In this document: positions 12,669-17,597 of the stretch, one piece after another
Numbering within the stretch: the stretch's first letter is position 1
Layout: the number at the start of each line of letters is the position of its first letter
Origin: Chrysochromulina parva
Lineage: Eukaryota > Haptophyta > Prymnesiales > Chrysochromulinaceae
Direction of reading: 5' to 3'
Assembly (NCBI GenBank): GCA_002887195.1
Contig: PJAB01001071.1
Span: 1-17,597 of the forward strand
DNA: 17,597 nucleotides
The notes under the pieces: model-generated
What the model was told of the DNA's origin: nothing
The model's input: the letters and a program-made list of their open reading frames with translations, nothing else
Database searches by the model: none
Program-made: the position numbers and the translations under genes

Positions 12669-14973
12669 TCAAAGCAAGTCAGGATTCGTGGCGCCGCCAG
12701 TGCCATAGCGCAGCTTTCCGTGCTTGGCCCCGCCCCCCTTATCCCCCGAGTCACCGAGCACCGCCTTTCGTGCACTCTCTACGCGCCGGCCCACCAGAGT
12801 GGCGCGCACGCGCTCGGAGGCCGACTCGTCGAGCTCGAAGCTGAGCGTGGTCGCCGCGGCGAGCCCGAGGCCCAGAATCTCGGGCACCATGAGCAGCAGC
12901 CCGATCGTCACGCGCGACGCGAGCGTCTGCTCCTTATTAGGAACGAACCCACCGAGCTGCAGCGCAAAGCCGGTGCCAATCGAAACCACCCCTCCGGCCA
13001 TTTTGGAGACGAAGGCCCAGAAGGCGAAGAAGACGCCCGCTTGGCTCGCGCCGCTTGTGGCCGCGTCGGCGTCGACCACGTCGCCCATGAGCGAGTAGCC
13101 CAACGCCGAGGTCGCGCCGCCGCATGCACCCACGAAACCCGCGAAGAGGGCGCCAAACGGCAGGCGCACCTGATGAAGGAGGCAATCAGATGTCATCGGA
13201 GGCAATCATAGGTCATCAGATAGCAATCGTGGACGATCATCGCCGCCTGCTGCTTCCAACTGATGAGGGAGGCAATCAGAGGTCATCAGAGGCAATCAGA
13301 GGCAATCAGCATGCACCGTGTATGCGGGCAGTTGGATGATCTTGATGAGGGAGGCAATCAGAGGTCATCATAGGTCATCAGCGCGCACCGTGTATGCGGG
13401 CAGTTGGATGAACCTCGGATGGAACGTCACCAGTGGCGGCACGAAGCAGAGCGAGTTGCACACGAGCGCCACACGCCAAGCGGGCACCTTGCCCAGGCGG
13501 CGCGCGAGGCCGAGCCAGATGGGCAGCGAGGCCGCACCTGATGAGGGAGGCAATCAGAGGTCATCCGAGGCAATCAGAGGTCATCCGAGGCAATCAGAGG
13601 TCATCAGATAGGCCGAGCCAGATGGGCAGCGAGGCCGCACTGCAGAGAATGTAGACGAGGATCAGCGGGGGTACGAGCGGTGCGGGCAGGCCCAGCGTGT
13701 ACTGCAGCGCGTACGGCCCGACCGTTGAGAAGACTGCGCGGCTGCCGTCGGCAAGGCACCAAATGAGGGAGGCAATCAGAGGTCATCAGAGGCAATCAGC
13801 GCCACTCGCCGCGCGCGCACCTGCCGTCGGCAAGGCACCAAATAAGGCTCATCCGGCGCGCGAGCGGCCGTTGCGACACGGTGCTCACGAGGCGCAACAC
13901 ATGACGCTCGGGCGCCGTCCCGGGCTCCCCCGAGGCATCCACGGCCGGAGGCGGCTCGCGCATCGCCGCGACGAGCGTGACGATGCAGAGCGCGCCCAAG
14001 CCGCCGGTCGAGAGAGAGATCCAAAACGCCGCGTGGCGCACCTGATGAAGGATGCAATCATCTGTCATCAGAGGCAATCAGAGCTCATCAGATAGGTCGA
14101 GAGAGAGATCCAAGACGCCGCTTGGCGCACCTGATGAAGGATGCAATCATATGTCATCAGAGGCAATCAGAGGTCATCAGATAGGCCGAGAGAGAGATCC
14201 AAGACGCCGCTTGGCGCACCGCGGACGGACCGGTAGGCTCGCGCGCCATGAGCACAAATAGAGCACCCACTCCGAGGAGCGAGCCGAGATAGGCGAACGC
14301 CTGGCGCCACGCATAGAGCGACGAGCGCTCGTGGTAGCTGGCGTCCTGAGTCAGCTCCGTGCCGAAGGCGAGGTGAGGCACCTGATGAGGGAGGCAATCA
14401 GAGGTCATCAGAGGCACTCAGAGGTCATCAGAGCTCCGTGCCGAAGGCGAGGTGAGGCACCTCAAAGGCCGTGCGAGACGTGTAATACGCGAGCACCGAC
14501 GGCAGCATCCACAGGCTGAGCCCGGCCGCATCAGCGAGCTGCGGCGGCGAGAAGCACGCGACGAAGGCGCACCACAGCGGCAGCGCTGAGCCGAGCATCC
14601 AGCTGCGCCGGCGGCCGAAGGAGTTGCGCGTGGCATCGGACAGGTAGCCACACAGCGGGTCGGAGACCGCGTCCCAAATGCGCGAGATGCTGAAGATGGT
14701 GCCCATGACCGCGGGCGCGAGCAGCAGCACATCGGTCGCAAACTTGAGCAGGTAGACCTCAAAGAGAAAATTGATCATGCCAATCGCAGCCATCGGAAGG
14801 GCGTAGAGGCAGCGGCTGGAGTGTGAAAGCATTGGAGGCGGCGGCCCCGTGGCCGTGAGCTCGACGGATGTGGGCGTTGGCGGCGTGCTCTCGCTGCTGC
14901 GTGCGACCTCTGGCGGGAGCAGCATTGCAGAGGAGAGAGGGATACGACTTTCCTTTTTTGGCGTAGTTTCCAT
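12669..14973 (-). CDS. MFS_2 (GPH/MFSD-like) transporter, 6 exons, 548 aa
   Basis: Exons in transcript order: 14973-14461, 14381-14220, 14041-13821, 13741-13641, 13537-13389 and 13169-12669. Together they are 1,647 nt, exactly 549 codons including TGA, with all phases closed. The product has a Pro/Ser-rich N-tail, then a 12-helix-type MFS core. Family marks: WDAVSDPLCGYLSD (aa ~100-113) followed by GRRRSWMLG, FEVPHLAFGTELTQD across junction 1, and GDVVDADAATSGASQAGVFF (aa ~411-430) with the conserved Lys of FVSKMAGG. These are typical of the glycoside-pentoside-hexuronide/MFSD2-MFSD12 branch, which moves sugars, lipids or amino acids with a cation. The substrate cannot be told from sequence. 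All five introns are introner-like. Start ATG 14973 is the first in frame; it is divergent from the F-box gene. Confidence 0.92.
13170..13388 (-). other. Transporter intron 5: composite of three cassettes with a 39-bp passenger
   Basis: Donor ACACG|GTGCGCGC, acceptor CATCAG|GTGCGCCTG. It contains three cassette blocks, an extra copy (13313-13339) of the exon sequence at 13385-13411, and a 39-bp segment (13221-13259) unlike anything else in the window. At 219 bp it keeps frame, joining FIQLPAYT to VRLPFGALF. Confidence 0.88.
13538..13640 (-). other. Transporter intron 4: introner with 31-bp perfect target duplication
   Basis: Bases 13507-13537 (exon) recur exactly at 13610-13640 (donor side). 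Donor TGCA|GTGCGGCC, acceptor CATCAG|GTGCGGCC. The 103-bp intron holds three TGATTGCC-type repeats. Removal restores ILCSAASLPIWLGLARR. Confidence 0.95.
13742..13820 (-). other. Transporter intron 3: introner whose acceptor lies in the target duplication
   Basis: A 23-bp segment is present at 13742-13764 and 13821-13843. The element's own 3' end reads CATTTG, not CATCAG, so it cannot serve as acceptor. A usable intron is CGGCAG|GTGCGCGC to CGGCAG|CCGCGC, with the acceptor CAG at the end of the downstream copy. The result, WCLADGSRAVFS, equals the sequence before insertion. Confidence 0.85.
14042..14219 (-). other. Transporter intron 2: two tandem 89-bp introner units
   Basis: Units 14042-14130 and 14131-14219 differ at three positions. 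Each starts with GTGCGCC (donor) and ends CTTCATCAG on the - strand, so removal as one 178-bp intron or as two successive 89-bp introns gives the same mRNA. The exon copy of the 36-bp target is 14006-14041. Confidence 0.92.
14382..14460 (-). other. Transporter intron 1: introner with 29-bp perfect target duplication
   Basis: Bases 14353-14381 (exon) equal 14432-14460 (donor side). Donor GAG|GTGCCTCACC, acceptor CATCAG|GTGCCTCACC. The intron is 79 bp. Without removal the frame ends after FGTEL; with removal it continues FGTELTQDASYHERSS. Confidence 0.95.
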
Positions 14974-15072
14974 ACAGGCAGTCAAGGGGCGCCGCCTGGC
15001 CGCACTCGTGCGCGGCAGGCCCCCGCACTGTTTGGATGCCAGCGTGCTTCGTCATGAATTCCGCAATAGAAA
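14974..15072. promoter_or_regulatory. 99-bp divergent promoter region
   Basis: It separates two start codons pointing away from each other (transporter and F-box-like gene). No TATA box or clear motif is seen. It must hold both 5' UTRs and control elements unless a start is misplaced. Confidence 0.5.
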
Positions 15073-16326
15073 ATGGATTTCCTCTTGGCCGCGCCGGCCG
15101 CTCCGGATGCACCAACCGCACCGGCAGCGAACCTCGAGCTGGGGCAAGACGAGCTGATCATGGTGGCACTCGCCTGCCGCTCGCCGTGCACAGTTGCATG
15201 CATGGCTCAGGTGTGCGCGCTCTGGCAGCGCGCGGCTACAGCGACGTTGGTGTGGGAGGCGCTCGCAGCCCGCTACTGGCTCGGCCCGCTTGCTGTGCTG
15301 GGCGGCGTCTCGAATGACAGTTGCGGCATGGTAAGCTGCGTGCCCGTGGGAATGGCGGACGGCGGCGTGGCGGGTGGCGGCGTGGCGGACGGCGTTGCGG
15401 GAAGCGGCAGTGACCTCTCCGTTGTAGCTGGTACCCCAGCCTCCTCGGTATGCGCAGCCCGTCGCGTGGTGGAGCGAATGGATGCGGCGCTCCGGCGCGT
15501 GGCGAGTGGCCAACAGTGCTTCCTCATAGTCGTCGAGCAGGCTGGCAAGCTGCACCTACCCTCGGCCGGCGACGAGATTTCTCTGCACCTCGCACCCCTG
15601 CGGCTGTGGGTACTTTTTGGAGGCGAGAGCCCCGTCTGCTGCATCTCGCTCTGCTGCTCACAAGCGTCGGAGACGTATGAGGCGGCGCTCGAGGGCCGTC
15701 CGCTCTCTGCGTTTGGATTCTCCCGCATGTATGAGGAGCAAGACCTCGAGGAGGACGAGGACGACGCCGCGCCTGTGACTTCACCAGGGCCTGGGCTGCT
15801 GCTGGATGCCACCCGGCACCAATGCTTCTGGTGGAATACGCCGGCAGCGAAGCTTCGGTGTGACATGGACGCTCGATCCATGTCTGAGGGGACGGCGCCC
15901 GGTACGGCGCCAGTGACTGCGCCCATGTGGTGTACCCCGCCATGGCCGATCTCAATGCCGCCACTCTTGCGCTGTTGCCGGCGCATCGAAGTGATGAAGG
16001 ATGGACATTCGTCCCTCGGGCCATCTGCCGAGTGGCGCCCGACATGGCGCCCGATGGAGTCTTGGCGTGAGATCCTTCTCCCGCACCCGACTGTGAATGT
16101 GAATGTGAATGTGAATGTGAATGCTCCGCCATCTCTGAGCGGCCCGACGATGCTGCACGTGGTGGCCATCTCTGAGCGCGTCAGCGTCGACAACAGCCAG
16201 CAGCATTCGCGATCGCGCGAGCTGCAGCGCTCGTGCTTTCGAGTACGTTGGCTGGCGACGGAGACTGATTCCGTCGTCGAGCAGCCAGCAGGAACCACTC
16301 GCACACGTAGCAAAAAATATGGTTAG
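15073..16326 (+). CDS. F-box-like protein, 417 aa, single exon
   Basis: ATG 15073 (AGAAAATGG) opens a 417-codon frame. Residues ~21-69 (LGQDELIMVALA, then VACMAQVCALWQ and VWEALAARYW) match the F-box layout: an LP.E-like start, a central VC..W and a final W..L. F-box proteins link Skp1-cullin ubiquitin ligases to substrates, so a role in protein turnover is inferred from the domain alone. The rest shows no recognised repeat (no LRR, WD40 or Kelch): Gly/Ala-rich at ~95-115, an acidic patch EEQDLEEDEDD at ~221-231, a TAPGTAPVTAP run and an Asn-Val microsatellite (~340-350). No introner is present. It is divergent from the transporter and convergent with the histone-fold gene. Confidence 0.75.
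   Translation: MDFLLAAPAAPDAPTAPAANLELGQDELIMVALACRSPCTVACMAQVCALWQRAATATLVWEALAARYWLGPLAVLGGVSNDSCGMVSCVPVGMADGGVAGGGVADGVAGSGSDLSVVAGTPASSVCAARRVVERMDAALRRVASGQQCFLIVVEQAGKLHLPSAGDEISLHLAPLRLWVLFGGESPVCCISLCCSQASETYEAALEGRPLSAFGFSRMYEEQDLEEDEDDAAPVTSPGPGLLLDATRHQCFWWNTPAAKLRCDMDARSMSEGTAPGTAPVTAPMWCTPPWPISMPPLLRCCRRIEVMKDGHSSLGPSAEWRPTWRPMESWREILLPHPTVNVNVNVNVNAPPSLSGPTMLHVVAISERVSVDNSQQHSRSRELQRSCFRVRWLATETDSVVEQPAGTTRTRSKKYG
16093..16123 (+). repeat. 6-bp microsatellite GTGAAT x5
   Basis: Encodes VNVNVNVNVN in the F-box-like gene. Confidence 0.9.
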
Positions 16327-16740
16327 TGACTTGGGACTCGAGTCCGGTCCGCCGACGCGCGCGCACCCGCCGGGACGGCCCACCCGGTGATGTGGCTAGG
16401 ACGGGGGTCTACTATAATCATATGTACAGCTAATGTACAGCCTGTGTAGCACAGCGTACAGCACTTTAGGTCTAGCTTGGTAACATAGCATTGTCATGAG
16501 CTTCTCGAAACGCACTCACTTTTACGTCACTCGTCAGTACGTCGAGTCACATACAACCCTTAAGCCTGATGATGTTTGTCGCACGGTCCACGCACCACAA
16601 GCTCACCAAACGCCGCGCGCCAGGCGAGGCGCCACCCACACACCACACAGAAGCGAGCCGATCGAAATCGCCGCCGCCGCAACCAGCCGGATGAGAACCG
16701 CTCAGACCTCAGTTCGGTGCGTGGCTGCTGACGCCAAAAA
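16327..16740. other. Intergenic region between convergent genes
   Basis: No supported gene. It has an AT-richer part (about 16405-16500) with TACTATAATCATATG and three TGTACAGC/CGTACAGC copies, then CA-rich sequence. A + strand ORF from 16496 runs on into the antisense of the histone-fold gene and was rejected. Poly(A) signals for both genes should lie here, but no AATAAA was seen. Confidence 0.5.
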
Positions 16741-16910
16741 TGCTCAGGCGCGCTCGCCACGGCGCTCGCATGCTCAGGTGCGCTCGCCACGGCGCTCGCA
16801 TGCTCAGGTGCGCTCGCCACGGCGTTCGCATGCTCAGGTGCGCTCGCCACGGCGCTTGCATGCTCAGGCGCGCTCGCCACGGCGCTTGCATGCTCAGGCG
16901 CGCTCGCCAC
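16741..16910 (-). repeat. 30-bp tandem array x~6 seeded by the histone gene's last codons
   Basis: Units start every 30 bp from 16741. On the - strand each holds GGCGAGCGCGCCTGAGCATG or a one-base variant. The unit nearest the gene contains the true codons GERA plus TGA; the others continue downstream into the 3' UTR. Confidence 0.9.
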
Positions 16911-17213
16911 GGATGCGACGCGCAAGTTGTAAGTCAACATTGTTTATGTGGACGGACTTGCGATTGATGGCGATCAAGTTGGCGTCCTCGAGAAGGCTGA
17001 CCAAGTACGCCTCGGTGCGGTCGTACAGGACGCGAATGTAGCGCGGCTCGTAGGTCAGATCCGTCTTGAAATCCCGGCCGATCTCTGCCACGAGGCGAAC
17101 GAAGCTACCAAAGGGGAAGACCGGCCCGTGGTAGCCGCGCTGCTCGTTCCTGACGAGGGCCAGCGATGCTGCATGCAGCGATTTGAGGTCCCGGCCATTC
17201 TTCTCCCCTGCCT

Positions 17214-17277
<64 letters not shown>

Positions 17278-17597
17278 ATCGTCATCATCGTCGTCGTCAT
17301 CGTCATCCTCTTCCTCCTTTGCAGCCTCTCGCAGCTCCTCGAGCGCCTCCTCGACCGTCGCCTTGTCGTCTTCCAGTTGCGTGTCGATCTCGGCACTCCA
17401 GTCGATGCGTGAGCCGCCACTCACTGCCACCACCCCATCGGAGATGGGCAGCTGCTGCCGCGCCGCCATGCGCACGAGCCAATCCTGGTTCAGCCCATGG
17501 CCATACAGAGTCCTCGAGTACGCGTCGCACTGTATGTGACTCCTCGATGCCCACCCGACGAGGGCGTCGGACGCCAACACCGTGCGGCGTCGGGCGT
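16894..17597 (-). CDS. Divergent histone H3-fold protein with poly-Asp N-terminal part (5' incomplete)
   Basis: The frame is open at the window edge, so the true N-terminus is missing. The last 79 residues (17133-16897) are an H3 histone fold: PFGSFVRLVAEI, then DFKTDL, EAYLVSLLEDANLIAI and finally DLQLARRIRGERA, the H3 C-terminal signature. The segment after DFKTDL (TYEPRYIRVLYDRT) differs strongly from core H3, but loop 1 has the usual length, so there is no CENP-A-like insertion. In place of the usual short basic tail there is a long region: ~65 aa of unrecognised sequence, a helix-like EDDKATVEEALEELREAAKEEE, 31 Asp in a row, then a linker with KNGRDLKSLHAASLALVRNEQ. No K4/K9/K27-type tail motif is visible. 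A nucleosomal or chaperone-like role is inferred only. Confidence 0.85.
17215..17307 (-). repeat. GAC/GAT tract encoding 31 consecutive Asp
   Basis: All 31 codons are GAC or GAT in irregular order. The mix of both codons means it is not a pure recent microsatellite, so selection for the acidic run is possible. Confidence 0.95.

Noticed and set aside
12614..12775. Upstream extension of the membrane-protein ORF
   Set aside because: It overlaps the transporter's last codons and stop. The sequence just before ATG 12613 is AT-richer and reads like a 5' UTR.
16496..17041. Plus-strand ORF of 181 aa beginning MSFSKRTHFYVTRQ
   Set aside because: Most of it is the 30-bp array and the antisense of the histone-fold gene, which has clear family evidence. 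Its Arg/Ser/His composition is what antisense GC-rich repeats produce.
16894..17133. Identification as the centromeric histone CENP-A/cenH3
   Set aside because: Loop 1 has the same length as in ordinary H3, with none of the insertion typical of CENP-A. Divergence alone is not enough.

Overview
The window looks like nuclear DNA of a GC-rich, gene-dense unicellular eukaryote, most plausibly a microalga of the haptophyte or pelagophyte kind. The lineage is inferred, not shown. The case for a eukaryote is direct: spliceosomal GT-AG introns whose removal restores long reading frames, a histone H3 fold, an F-box domain, a C2 domain, and a bacterial-style LRR_5 array of the kind protists often carry. 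Coding frames are rich in GC at third positions, so many antisense and out-of-frame ORFs stay open by chance and were ignored.

Layout: 1-153 is a tandem array of intron-type cassettes in front of the last exon of an upstream gene (154-586, +). A short AT-richer promoter gap (587-765) leads to a very large + strand gene (766-9714; 6 exons, about 2,790 aa) with coiled coils, acidic tracts, one C2 domain and many in-frame tandem repeats. Next come an LRR_5 (BspA-type) gene (9970-11151, +), a decayed internally deleted copy of the giant gene's 3' end (11171-11415), and a non-coding stretch with a TATA-like box and a strong hairpin. A putative membrane protein (11792-12613, -) follows. A six-exon MFS_2-type transporter (12669-14973, -; 548 aa) is divergent, across 99 bp, from an F-box-like gene (15073-16326, +). 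The window ends with an incomplete - strand gene (16894-17597) for a divergent histone H3 fold preceded by 31 consecutive aspartates.

The main signal is a family of introner-like elements. Their shared core, CTGATTGCCTCCCTCATCAG, is in effect a portable 3' splice site: a branch-point-like CTGAT, a pyrimidine run and a terminal CAG. The element brings no 5' splice site. In most cases a flanking segment of 7-36 bp beginning with GT is present twice, and the first copy supplies the donor. Removing these introns restores frame through all 6 exons of the transporter (1,647 nt, exactly 549 codons) and all 6 exons of the giant gene (8,373 nt, exactly 2,791 codons). The window shows several stages of their life: single insertions, tandem arrays, a doubled intron with AG|GT joints, a composite carrying an unrelated 39-bp passenger, one intron whose acceptor has moved into the duplicated target, and an antisense remnant that now supplies the LRR gene's stop codon.

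A second, smaller insertion family (core near AAGTGCTCACCACGGCGCC) sits inside the giant gene's exons. It is flanked by 11-41 bp duplications, and each net gain is a multiple of three, so it lengthens the protein without breaking frame. The genes show no evident shared pathway; what links them is the same repeat and duplication activity.
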